From Planctomycetota bacterium (GTDB lineage: Bacteria > Planctomycetota > Phycisphaerae > Phycisphaerales > SM1A02): DNA of 19,774 bases. Made by a program: the position numbers and the translations under genes. Position 1 is the stretch's first letter. Each line of letters begins with the position of its first letter. A model generated the notes under the pieces. It was not told the DNA's origin and made no database searches. It worked only from the letters and a program-made list of their open reading frames with translations. The stretch spans positions 1 through 19,774 of the forward strand of contig JACNLR010000167.1 of assembly GCA_014381385.1 (NCBI GenBank), written 5' to 3'. Below, one piece after another: positions 1 through 7,410 of the stretch.

Positions 1-53
1 AGAGCGCTGCCTTTGCAAGGCAGAGGTTATCGGTTCGAGCCCGATATGCTCCA
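1..53 (+). tRNA. tRNA-Ala(UGC), 5' end cut by the window edge
   Basis: The visible part holds the end of the D arm, a complete anticodon arm (stem CTGCC/GGCAG around loop TTTGCAA, anticodon TGC), a normal variable loop, and a T arm (ATCGG/CCGAT around TTCGAGC). The 3' acceptor strand ATGCTCC follows, with discriminator A at 53. The next bases are TTG, so CCA is not encoded and would have to be added after 3' trimming. The 5' acceptor strand and the start of the D arm lie outside the window. The 3' end lies 23 bases before the stop codon of the convergent rsmJ gene, and no clear terminator hairpin is visible between them. Confidence 0.95.
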
Positions 54-76
54 TTGCGGTTAACACATCGAATAAC

Positions 77-862
77 TTAACTGCTGGGTTTATATACTTC
101 ATAGCGAACTAGTTTTCCTTTGTGAATCGCAACAGGATTTTCGCTAAACAGTGGGGCGTAGTTTGGTCTTTTGACCACAACTCTTTTTTTTGCAACTTGT
201 TTTGCCGACATAAAAAGCGTGTTGGTTTTTTCGTGTGTGTCAAAACCCACGAGTTGTTGTAGCAGTTGAATGCTACCTTGGGGCAGCGCACTCTTTTTTC
301 TCTTTGGAGGAAACATTGGGTCCAAGTACACAACGTCTGGCTTATCCATGTTGTGCAAATGCGCAACCGAGTTTGCTTCAACAAACGAAAGTCGGTCTCC
401 AAGCGCTTGTGAAAGTTCTTTGTCTTTCAGTGCCCTTCTAATACCATCTCGCAACAGTACTGACAAAATAGATGATTGTTCAACGCCAACCACCGTGAAA
501 CCCATCAAGGCAAGCATCGCAGAATCTACGCCGAAACCCGCAGTTGCGTCAACTACCGTTTTGGATGTAGCCCCAATGGCTTTTGGAAACAACTGCTTTC
601 GAGAGAGATTTCCCGCGCCTGTCCTTCTGTCGATTGTCGAGAAATCTACTTGGTGTCCCTTTTTGTCTGGGGATGATGCGCATCGCAGGTCGACACCCCC
701 GCTGCCAAAATAAAGGATGTGCTTGGGTGCCACCACAATCTGATCAAGTTTGGTTTTAATCACTGCCGCTTCATTGCGAAGTATTGAATTCTGTGTGTTT
801 GTAACAACCGCAACAGCGTTCCCGTGCGGTACACTGTCTTGTTCTTTGTGTGAAATAGACAC
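77..862 (-). CDS. rsmJ: RsmJ-like 16S rRNA (guanine-N2) methyltransferase
   Basis: The 261-residue protein looks like RsmJ, the SAM-dependent enzyme that methylates G1516 of 16S rRNA (E. coli numbering) in the small ribosomal subunit. The family pattern is visible in order: VDF..IDRR near residue 72, a run resembling the RsmJ segment GGGRGEAVAKAVG near 82-97, SAM motif I VVDATAGFGVD at 103-113, the acidic end of strand 2 (VGVE, E128), and the catalytic-type motif VVYLDPMFPPK at 167-177. VVVKRPNYAPL follows near 228. The first ~50 residues are poorly conserved. The start is GTG at 862-860, chosen because a TAAAAT hexamer sits 8 bases upstream with no Shine-Dalgarno. The gene is convergent with the tRNA and divergent from the M16 operon. 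RsmJ is best known from Gammaproteobacteria, so its presence here is slightly unexpected. I am sure of the methyltransferase fold and fairly sure of RsmJ. Confidence 0.85.
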   Translation of the reverse strand: MSISHKEQDSVPHGNAVAVVTNTQNSILRNEAAVIKTKLDQIVVAPKHILYFGSGGVDLRCASSPDKKGHQVDFSTIDRRTGAGNLSRKQLFPKAIGATSKTVVDATAGFGVDSAMLALMGFTVVGVEQSSILSVLLRDGIRRALKDKELSQALGDRLSFVEANSVAHLHNMDKPDVVYLDPMFPPKRKKSALPQGSIQLLQQLVGFDTHEKTNTLFMSAKQVAKKRVVVKRPNYAPLFSENPVAIHKGKLVRYEVYKPSS

Positions 863-870
863 CTTGGTTT

Positions 871-876
871 ATTTTA
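871..876 (-). promoter_or_regulatory. -10-like hexamer before rsmJ (leaderless type)
   Basis: On the minus strand TAAAAT (within GGTATAAAAT) ends 8 bases before the GTG start of rsmJ. Transcription from such a -10 would begin at or very near the start codon. No -35 consensus is obvious. The same spacing recurs before five other genes in this window. Confidence 0.4.
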
Positions 877-928
877 TACCCGAAAGTTTGTTTGATTGCT
901 AAAACAGCCGTATATGGAGTTAGTTGCT

Positions 929-2971
929 ATGAGAAAATTTGGAATCGCGTGTGTTGCCACCTTGGCTCTTGTAACTTCACTTGTTGCAGATGTTGAGCCA
1001 GAAATATTTGTTCTAAACAACGGCATGAAATTCATATTGCTTCCCCGCGCTGAAGAGCCAAACAATGTTGCTGTTGGGTGGGTTGCAAGGGTTGGTTCTG
1101 TAAACGAGCGACCGGGCATAACTGGCATGAGTCACTTTTTTGAGCACCTAATGTTCAAGGGTACGGATACTGTTGGCACATCTGACGCTGCCGCAGACGC
1201 TGCATTCACAGAAACAGAGCGAGCCCTTCGCAATCAAATGTTAGATATTGTCTGGGGCGAACAATACGAGCGGTACAAGTTGGGAGAGATAGACAGCCCT
1301 TGGGACGCTACGTACGACACGCCCCAACTCGCCGCATTAAGAAAAGAACTTAAGGCAACGATGGAGGCGCATAGGGGAGTAATAGTGAAGGATGAATTTT
1401 CCTCGGTCTATCAGGGCGCTGGCGCAACCGGCATGAACGCATTTACAAGCGAAGATGTCACTTTTTATATCAACCAACTCCCAGCGAACAAGTTTGAGTT
1501 GTGGTGTTGGATGGAATCTGACAGACTAAAAAACAGCGTGTTCAGGGAGTTCTTTTCTGAGCGCGACGTTGTGCACGAAGAGCGGAGGATGCGAACGGAG
1601 TCTTCGCCTACTGGCGTATTTCAAGAGCAATTTAACTCGATGTTTTGGCAAGCTTCGCCCTATTCGTGGCCTGTTATTGGTTGGCCAAGTGATCTTAACA
1701 GTTACACCCTTGAAGAAGCGCGGCGATATTTTGATGTGTATTACCAACCAAGTAATTTGATCGGCGTGGTGGTTGGTGATTTTGAGTTAGTGTCCGCAAA
1801 ACAGTTAATTTCGGAATATTTTGGTTCGCTAGAGGCCGGAACAACTCCCCCACCACCCGTACCAACAATCGAGCCTGCACAGCGAGCGCCGCAGAGAATG
1901 GTTGCGAATGTGGATGCACAATCACAGGTTGAGGTTCGGTATCATGGGGTTCCATTTATGCACAGAGACTCCTACGTGCTGGAAATTATGTCGTCTGTGC
2001 TAAATGGAAAAACCGGCCGTTTATACAAGGCAATGGTTGAGGGTGCTGAAATTGCTAGTGGTGCGAGTTTTTCCGTGGATACAAAAAAATACGCGGGCGT
2101 GCTTTCATATGACGCAACCGTGAAAGGTGATGCAACGCCAGAACAACTTGAGAATGCTTGGTATGAACAGGTCTCGTTGCTCCAGTCGGATCTCGTTACT
2201 TCTAAAGAGCTTGAAAAAGTAAAAAACAACGTGGTTGCAAACCAGTTTCGGCAACTTCAAAGTAATTTTTATCTCATGATTCAACTTGGCTACGCCGAGG
2301 CAATCGGTGGGTGGGAGGCAATTAATGAGTCGAAAGAACATTTGCTTGCTGTTACTGCTCAGGATGTTATGGATGCCGCGAACAAATATTTAACTATGAA
2401 CAATAGTTCGGTAGCCATCTATCACCGCGCCGAAGACGCTGCCCCGATCGATGATGAACTTGCGGCGTTTGGGCCACAAGAACAGATGATGATTAAGCAG
2501 GCGCTTGCTGAACTTGAGTCTATTTCCGAAGAAGAACTTCTTGGTGCCGCAGAGCAAATGAAAGCGCAATCGCAACAGGTTCCGCCAGAGTTTAAGCCTG
2601 TTTTTGATTACCTGTTAAAGAAATTACAAGAAAAAATAAATCGGTTACCTGCCCAAAATTCTTCGGAGTCAACGGTGGAGTCGGGGTCTACCGAGGAGGG
2701 TGGTGTAGCCGAACCTGAACCGATTAGGGAGGAGGGTGCAAATCTTGTTGAGAAGAAGGAACAATTAGAGCTTACCCCCCAACAACTCGCCCAAGCCAAA
2801 CAATTCCTTGCAGATATTGATAGCGCTACTTTAGAAGACGCCAAGCAAATCCAAATGGCGCTTCAAATGGCCGTTGTTCGAGTCTCGGCTGATGAGTTAC
2901 CCATCCTTGAATATGTTCTAGCAAAATACACTGTTCGAATTGCCGAACTTCAATCCCAAGCAAGTCCATAA
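929..2971 (+). CDS. M16 family zinc metallopeptidase, catalytic subunit, exported
   Basis: This 680-residue protein is an M16 (insulinase/pitrilysin-like) peptidase with an N-terminal signal peptide (MRKF, then a hydrophobic stretch to about residue 22). The inverted zinc motif HxxEH is present as HFFEH at 69-73. The third ligand is the second Glu of VVHEERR, about residue 218. That is roughly 145 residues after HxxEH, against about 75 in the simplest family members, because of a charged, probably helical insertion near 80-150. A second M16 domain follows. From about residue 520 there is a Glu/Gln-rich tail with a low-complexity linker (SSESTVESGSTEEGG) and a final helical segment unlike the protease core. 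ATG 929 was chosen over upstream starts at 896 and 914 because GGAG at 916-919 lies 9 bases before it and the signal peptide begins there. It is followed 37 bases later by an inactive M16 paralogue, so the two probably form a periplasmic heterodimer. Confidence 0.92.
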   Translation: MRKFGIACVATLALVTSLVADVEPEIFVLNNGMKFILLPRAEEPNNVAVGWVARVGSVNERPGITGMSHFFEHLMFKGTDTVGTSDAAADAAFTETERALRNQMLDIVWGEQYERYKLGEIDSPWDATYDTPQLAALRKELKATMEAHRGVIVKDEFSSVYQGAGATGMNAFTSEDVTFYINQLPANKFELWCWMESDRLKNSVFREFFSERDVVHEERRMRTESSPTGVFQEQFNSMFWQASPYSWPVIGWPSDLNSYTLEEARRYFDVYYQPSNLIGVVVGDFELVSAKQLISEYFGSLEAGTTPPPPVPTIEPAQRAPQRMVANVDAQSQVEVRYHGVPFMHRDSYVLEIMSSVLNGKTGRLYKAMVEGAEIASGASFSVDTKKYAGVLSYDATVKGDATPEQLENAWYEQVSLLQSDLVTSKELEKVKNNVVANQFRQLQSNFYLMIQLGYAEAIGGWEAINESKEHLLAVTAQDVMDAANKYLTMNNSSVAIYHRAEDAAPIDDELAAFGPQEQMMIKQALAELESISEEELLGAAEQMKAQSQQVPPEFKPVFDYLLKKLQEKINRLPAQNSSESTVESGSTEEGGVAEPEPIREEGANLVEKKEQLELTPQQLAQAKQFLADIDSATLEDAKQIQMALQMAVVRVSADELPILEYVLAKYTVRIAELQSQASP

Positions 2972-3008
2972 ACCCCGCATATACCCTTTTTTATAACGGA
3001 TATTTATT

Positions 3009-4460
3009 ATGTTTTTTTCAACCCTACTAATAGCATTGTGCGTGGCGGCACCAAGCAGTCCTCAAGACATTGTTTTTCCAGAGTATGTGTTTACTCCCCC
3101 GTCCGCCTTGGAATTCAAAACAACTATTCTCGATGGCACCCCTGTTTATATCGCGGAAGACAAAGAGCTACCCTTGATTAATATTTCCATAACGTTCCGT
3201 GGTGGAGATTATCTGGACGATGCGGGTTTAACTGGGTTATCAGAAATGATGGCCACTCTTCTTCGTAGCGGTGGAACCGAATCAATGTCTGCAGAAGAAT
3301 TAGATGAGCAGTTTGCCTTTCTTGCGGCAAACGCGTCGGTGCGTGGTAGCGGAACAACAGTAACCGCAAACCTAAACAGCCTCTCTTCTAATTTTAAAGA
3401 AAGTTTTGTGTTGTTTTTAGAAATGTTGCAGCAACCTAGATTTCAGGAATCGCGCATTGCGCTAGAAAAAGATGGGGCCACTGAGTCAATGAAACAGCGC
3501 AATGATTTTCCCTCTGGAATATTAAAAAGGGAAAACAGCGCCATTTTGTTTGGAGACTCCTATATGGGGCGAGATATAACCCAAGATTCAATTGCATCTA
3601 TTTCTGTTGAGGACCTTCATGAGTCACACAAAAAAATAATCAACCCTTCGAACATGATTATTGCCATCAGCGGCGACTTCAACAAAGACGAGATGCTTGC
3701 CTTTCTTTCTGACAGTTTGCAGGGGTGGGCTTCTGGTAGCAAATCTGCAAACCCCCCATCTGTAGAATCTACTTATGCGCCGGGAATTTATTATGTGGAT
3801 CAAGATGTTCCCCAGGGCGGTGTTAGGATTTCTACTCGTACTTTTAGGCGAGGTGATCCCGACGACGAGGCTGCTGCGGTAATGAATTACATTCTTGGTG
3901 GCGGCGGGTTCAGTAGCCGCATAACACAAAAGGTGCGAAGCGACGAGGGTCTTGCATATAGCGTGGGCTCAAGATTCTCTTCGGGTGTTTGGGGCGACGG
4001 TGTCTGGGCTGCGGGGTTTGAATCTAAAAACCCAACTGTTGCGCTTGCGGCAAAATTGATTTTTGATGAAGTTGAGCGAATAAAAACTGAACCCGTTTCC
4101 GACGCGGATTTAGCTTTAGCAAAAAGCGCACTTATTGAACAGTTTCCAAGCGCCTTTCAATCAAAGGCTGGAACGCTTGCTGTTTTTGTTTCTGACGAGT
4201 TAGGCAATAGGGATTCTGGTTATTGGGAAACATACCGAGACAAAATACGCGCTGTAACTAAAGAGGATGTCATGCGAGTTGCAAACCGTATTTTGATTCC
4301 AGAGGAAATGGCTGTTGTGATTGTTGGGGATTGGGGGGTAATCAGGGGTGGTGATGGTGATGCCCGAGCAACCATAGAAGATATTCAAAAAACAGTTGGG
4401 GGTACTCTTGTTGAATTGCCCCTGCGAGACCCATTAACTTTAGAGGTGGTGGGTGAGTAA
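3009..4460 (+). CDS. M16 family protein, non-catalytic partner subunit, exported
   Basis: This 483-residue protein has a short signal peptide (MFFSTLLIALCVAAP). It has the two-domain M16 fold but no zinc site: at the place of HxxEH it reads GLSEM (residues 76-80), keeping the Glu but losing both His. It does carry the motif typical of the non-catalytic M16B subunit, R310-S-D-E-G-L-A-Y317, where the Arg and Tyr help bind substrate. In the family such proteins pair with an HxxEH subunit to form a clam-shell peptidase, and the catalytic partner lies immediately upstream. Only a weak Shine-Dalgarno (AACGGA) precedes ATG 3009. The natural substrate is unknown; outer-membrane or secreted peptide turnover is a reasonable guess. 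Confidence 0.9.
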   Translation: MFFSTLLIALCVAAPSSPQDIVFPEYVFTPPSALEFKTTILDGTPVYIAEDKELPLINISITFRGGDYLDDAGLTGLSEMMATLLRSGGTESMSAEELDEQFAFLAANASVRGSGTTVTANLNSLSSNFKESFVLFLEMLQQPRFQESRIALEKDGATESMKQRNDFPSGILKRENSAILFGDSYMGRDITQDSIASISVEDLHESHKKIINPSNMIIAISGDFNKDEMLAFLSDSLQGWASGSKSANPPSVESTYAPGIYYVDQDVPQGGVRISTRTFRRGDPDDEAAAVMNYILGGGGFSSRITQKVRSDEGLAYSVGSRFSSGVWGDGVWAAGFESKNPTVALAAKLIFDEVERIKTEPVSDADLALAKSALIEQFPSAFQSKAGTLAVFVSDELGNRDSGYWETYRDKIRAVTKEDVMRVANRILIPEEMAVVIVGDWGVIRGGDGDARATIEDIQKTVGGTLVELPLRDPLTLEVVGE

Positions 4461-4498
4461 GCGCCCCGTTACACCCCCTCTTTATACAAGGAAACAAC

Positions 4499-5317
4499 AT
4501 GGGTAATAGACCAATAAAACCCGGTTGGATAACGGCCAAAACGGCGGATATCCATGATTTATACGAGCGCTCTGTACAGTGCCCGGAATCTGAGGTTGAC
4601 CTAATCCTGCAGGCGTGGGATGAGTTGAGGGGGAAAACACCGTCACGTATTCGCGAAGATTTTTGTGGCACCTCTGCAGTAGCGCGGGAGTGGGTTTGTA
4701 GAAATGACAACAACACAGTGCTTGGTGTTGACCTAGACGAGAAGGTCCTTGCTTGGGCTCAAGATAAAATTGAAAAAGAACTTACAGAAGATCAGTGCAG
4801 GAGAGTTTCTCTTGTAAAGCAAGACGTTATGCATGTTGACGCCGATCCCGTTGAGTGTATTTTGGCGATGAATTTTAGTTATTATGGTTTTAAAGACCGC
4901 AAAACACTCAAAGAATATTTCTCCGCGGTGCACCGCGACTTGTTGGACGGCGGTGTTTTTTTACTTGACGCTTATGGTGGGAGTGATTCGTTCTTAGAGA
5001 TGGACGAAGAGCGTGACCTCGATGGGTTCACATACATTTGGGATCAGCACCATGTAAACCCTATCAACGGTGATGTTGTGAACTACATTCATTTTGAGTT
5101 CCCAAACGGGTCCAAGTTGCACCGCGCATTCACCTATAGGTGGCGATTTTGGACGCTTCCTGAAATTCGAGACGTTTTGATTGATGCTGGTTTTTCCAGC
5201 GTTCAAGTGTACTGGGAAGGAACAGATGAGGATGGTGACGGAAACGGGGTTTGGGCAATTGATGAAAGGGGTGAAGCGTGTGCTGGCTGGGTTGCATATA
5301 TCGCCGCGTTAAAATAA
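4499..5317 (+). CDS. class I SAM-dependent methyltransferase, substrate unknown
   Basis: The 272-residue protein has a Rossmann-type methyltransferase core. Motif I is REDFCGTSAVAREW near residues 51-64 (a variant of the usual E.GCGTG). Strand 2 ends in VLGVDLDEKVLAWA, where the acidic residues should bind the SAM ribose. A post-I motif VKQDVM follows, then ILAMNFSYYGF and the strand-5 region GGVFLLDAYGG. The C-terminal part, including YRWRFWTLPEIRDVLIDAG, resembles the cap of UbiE/COQ5-like or Methyltransf_25 enzymes. The start is well set by AAGGA at 4488-4492, 6 bases before ATG. It lies 38 bases after the M16 pair and 10 bases before a polyprenyl diphosphate synthase. A role in quinone or lipid methylation is therefore possible, but that is inference from position alone. 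Confidence 0.85.
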   Translation: MGNRPIKPGWITAKTADIHDLYERSVQCPESEVDLILQAWDELRGKTPSRIREDFCGTSAVAREWVCRNDNNTVLGVDLDEKVLAWAQDKIEKELTEDQCRRVSLVKQDVMHVDADPVECILAMNFSYYGFKDRKTLKEYFSAVHRDLLDGGVFLLDAYGGSDSFLEMDEERDLDGFTYIWDQHHVNPINGDVVNYIHFEFPNGSKLHRAFTYRWRFWTLPEIRDVLIDAGFSSVQVYWEGTDEDGDGNGVWAIDERGEACAGWVAYIAALK

Positions 5318-5327
5318 GTTTATTCAC

Positions 5328-6305
5328 ATGAATACGATGCTCGACATGACAAATGAGATTGGAATCTGGCTATCTGCAGAACTAGACGAAGTCTCGTCTG
5401 TAATGTCTGGTCATTTGCAAAACAAACACCCAGAAGTAAACTCTGTTTGCAGTAAGTTGGCGGCATACAAAGGGAAAATGCTTCGCCCCTCGCTTCTTCT
5501 GCTTTCTTGGAGAGCCACCGCGGACTGTGCCGTAGTTCCAAAAAATGTAGTAACTGCCGCAGCTGTGGTTGAACTTATTCACCTTGCAACCCTTGTGCAC
5601 GACGACATCTTAGACGAAGCCGACATACGAAGAGGGGCGCAAACAATCAACAGTCTGTGTGGAAATGAAGCTGCTGTTATATTGGGGGATTATTTGTTAT
5701 CAAGCGCATTTCATCTGTGCTCAACTATCAAACATGTTGAATTAAATATTTTGCTTGGCGAAGTGACGAACACCCTTTGCGCTGGGGAATTGGTTCAACT
5801 GTCACATCGAAATGATGTTGACCTGAGTCTTGATTCTTATTTCCAAATTATTAATGATAAAACAGCCTCCCTCATTGCTGCCTCCTGCGAAATGGGGTCA
5901 TTGCTCGGTGGTGGGGACGGCGGTATCGTTTCAGTATTGCGAAACTTTGGGGGTTCTGTTGGGAAGGCGTTTCAGATCAGAGATGATTTGTTAGATTTGT
6001 TAGCGCAAAAAATAGATATAGGAAAACCCGCCGGCCGTGATTTAGAAAAAGGGAAACTTACGCTCCCCGTGATTGCAATGCTTGCTAAAAATCCAGACCT
6101 TAAACCCGCCGTGCTTAGGGCTATTTCAAACCACGACAGGGACGCTCTTCGTAAACTCCTTCTTGACAATGGCTCAATATCTAGCGCTCTACATGAGATA
6201 AAAAAACTCGTTGATGGGGCAGTTGCGGGCGTAAGGGGTGAAATCTCGAATGATTCTTCCGAGCAACTTTGTAATCTTGCGGCTCAATTAAAACAAGGGA
6301 TATAG
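5328..6305 (+). CDS. long-chain (E)-polyprenyl diphosphate synthase
   Basis: This 325-residue enzyme belongs to the trans-prenyl synthase family, which adds isopentenyl diphosphate units to an allylic primer. Both aspartate-rich motifs are present: the first is DDILD at 92-96 (in LVHDDILDEADIRRG), the second DDLLD at 219-223 (in FQIRDDLLD). KGK..LP follows the second motif as expected. The residue five before the first DD is Ala, a small side chain that usually allows long products. Together with the IspB-like length (E. coli IspB is about 320 residues), this suggests an octaprenyl/nonaprenyl-type synthase making the side chain of menaquinone or ubiquinone. The start at 5328 has no Shine-Dalgarno; ATGs at 5337 and 5346 are alternatives. 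Close spacing suggests co-transcription with the methyltransferase upstream. Product length cannot be fixed from sequence alone. Confidence 0.92.
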   Translation: MNTMLDMTNEIGIWLSAELDEVSSVMSGHLQNKHPEVNSVCSKLAAYKGKMLRPSLLLLSWRATADCAVVPKNVVTAAAVVELIHLATLVHDDILDEADIRRGAQTINSLCGNEAAVILGDYLLSSAFHLCSTIKHVELNILLGEVTNTLCAGELVQLSHRNDVDLSLDSYFQIINDKTASLIAASCEMGSLLGGGDGGIVSVLRNFGGSVGKAFQIRDDLLDLLAQKIDIGKPAGRDLEKGKLTLPVIAMLAKNPDLKPAVLRAISNHDRDALRKLLLDNGSISSALHEIKKLVDGAVAGVRGEISNDSSEQLCNLAAQLKQGI

Positions 6306-6365
6306 TTTTTGGTATTATTGTTGGGCTGTATTGATTGGCGTGTGTCCAGTCTTGTTGTACAGTTG

Positions 6366-6441
6366 TTTTCCTTTGCCCAACGGTTAGGGCGCCAAGGGAG
6401 TTGCTTTCTTGGTTTCAGAGGTTCGAATCCTCTGTGGGATT
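6366..6441 (+). other. tRNA-like sequence, probably a degenerate tRNA gene
   Basis: In the 175-base gap between the prenyl synthase and the RNase Z-like gene there is a recognisable D arm (GCCC/GGGC around AACGGTTA, 6375-6390). A perfect T arm follows (AGAGG/CCTCT around TTCGAAT, 6417-6433), and between them an anticodon-like arm CCAAG/CTTGG (6392-6412). The anticodon arm is 21 bases instead of 17. It folds either as 5 bp with an 11-base loop, or as 7 bp (two G-T pairs) with loop AGTTGCT, which would put TTG at the anticodon but lacks T33. The acceptor 3' strand GTGGGAT has no good partner upstream: TTTTCCT pairs poorly. No CCA follows. The pieces are correctly ordered and spaced, so this is more than chance, but a working tRNA is doubtful. 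Confidence 0.45.
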
Positions 6442-6480
6442 TTTCCGCTTTCTCTTTGTAGAAAGTTGCTGGAGTGAAGT

Positions 6481-7404
6481 ATGTTGCCACGAAGACCACC
6501 AAATTCCGGAAGGGTAGGTTTTTTATACTTACCCCCATATCGAGTACAGGGAATTAGTATTGCTGGGGAACAAACTGCCGTACATATACCAGAGCTTGAC
6601 ATTGCTTTTGATGTTGGCCTTTGCCCTCGACCCGTTCTTTCTGCACCCTACATTGCGTTAACGCATGGACATATGGATCACGTTGCTGGACTCCCATATT
6701 ATTTTAGCCAGCGGATGTTTCAAAAAATGGGTACTGGAACCTGTATTTGCCACGAAGAAATTGCTAGCGACGTGCAGGCAATGATGGGTGGTTGGGTTGA
6801 TTTAGAAAAACAGTGTACTCCGCATAAAATTGTCCCCATTAAACCCGATGGCGAATACCAGATAAAACCAAACATTATGCTTAAGGCAATCGAAGCAAAA
6901 CACACTGTCCCCGCGATGTCGTACGCCATTATTGAGCACCGAAGAAAATTACTTGACAAATTCGTAGGTCTCCCGCAAGCAGAACTTCGTAATATAAAAG
7001 TTTCTGGTACTGAAATTACGCAAACGATGAAAATTCCGCTTGTTGCGTGTACTGGTGATACTGAAATTGGAAATCATTTGTTTAGGCCAGAGTTTACAAA
7101 TGCCCCGATTGTAATCACGGAGTGTACGTTTTTTGAAAATGACCATAAAAAGCGTGCCTCTGTTGGTAAACACCTCCATGTTGATGATTTGGCAGACTTG
7201 CTGCAGGCTTGGAAGGCCGAGCATGTTGTAATCACGCACACAAGCAGGAGAACCACCCTAGACCAAATTAGATCTGCAATAGAGCAAAGGATTGGCGCGG
7301 ACGATGCGCATAGAGTTCACATTCTTATGGATCACCGAGAAAACCGATTGCGTTACGAGCGACAACTTGAGGAACTCGAACGAGAGGCGCGTGTTTTAGA
7401 ATAA
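6481..7404 (+). CDS. RNase Z-like metallo-beta-lactamase fold hydrolase
   Basis: The 307-residue protein has the metal-binding motif THGHMDH (H62, H64, D66, H67). Later ligands are plausible in CTGDTE, in the HLHVDDL region and in VVITHTS. A segment KLLDKFVGLPQAELRNIKVSG resembles the flexible exosite arm of RNase Z (KPEYLGLPGPEI..LK), which grips the tRNA elbow. RNase Z cuts tRNA precursors after the discriminator. This fits a genome in which at least one tRNA (tRNA-Ala at the left edge) has no encoded CCA. The order of elements differs enough from textbook RNase Z that a related hydrolase of unknown substrate is possible. ATG 6481 is supported by GGAG at 6471-6474. The stop codon lies 6 bases before dnaA, so the two are almost certainly co-transcribed. 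Confidence 0.82.
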   Translation: MLPRRPPNSGRVGFLYLPPYRVQGISIAGEQTAVHIPELDIAFDVGLCPRPVLSAPYIALTHGHMDHVAGLPYYFSQRMFQKMGTGTCICHEEIASDVQAMMGGWVDLEKQCTPHKIVPIKPDGEYQIKPNIMLKAIEAKHTVPAMSYAIIEHRRKLLDKFVGLPQAELRNIKVSGTEITQTMKIPLVACTGDTEIGNHLFRPEFTNAPIVITECTFFENDHKKRASVGKHLHVDDLADLLQAWKAEHVVITHTSRRTTLDQIRSAIEQRIGADDAHRVHILMDHRENRLRYERQLEELEREARVLE

Positions 7405-7410
7405 TTATTC

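Noticed and set aside
54..76. Terminator or attachment site after tRNA-Ala
   Set aside because: Only a weak GTTAA/TTAAC repeat is present, with no T-run, no direct repeat and no integrase gene nearby.
270..713. Open frame on the plus strand opposite rsmJ
   Set aside because: The minus-strand frame has clear methyltransferase motifs; this one has none and no ribosome binding site.
5320..5328. TTATTCACA, an exact DnaA-box match overlapping the prenyl synthase start
   Set aside because: It is isolated, and about 0.6 such matches are expected by chance in 20 kb on both strands.
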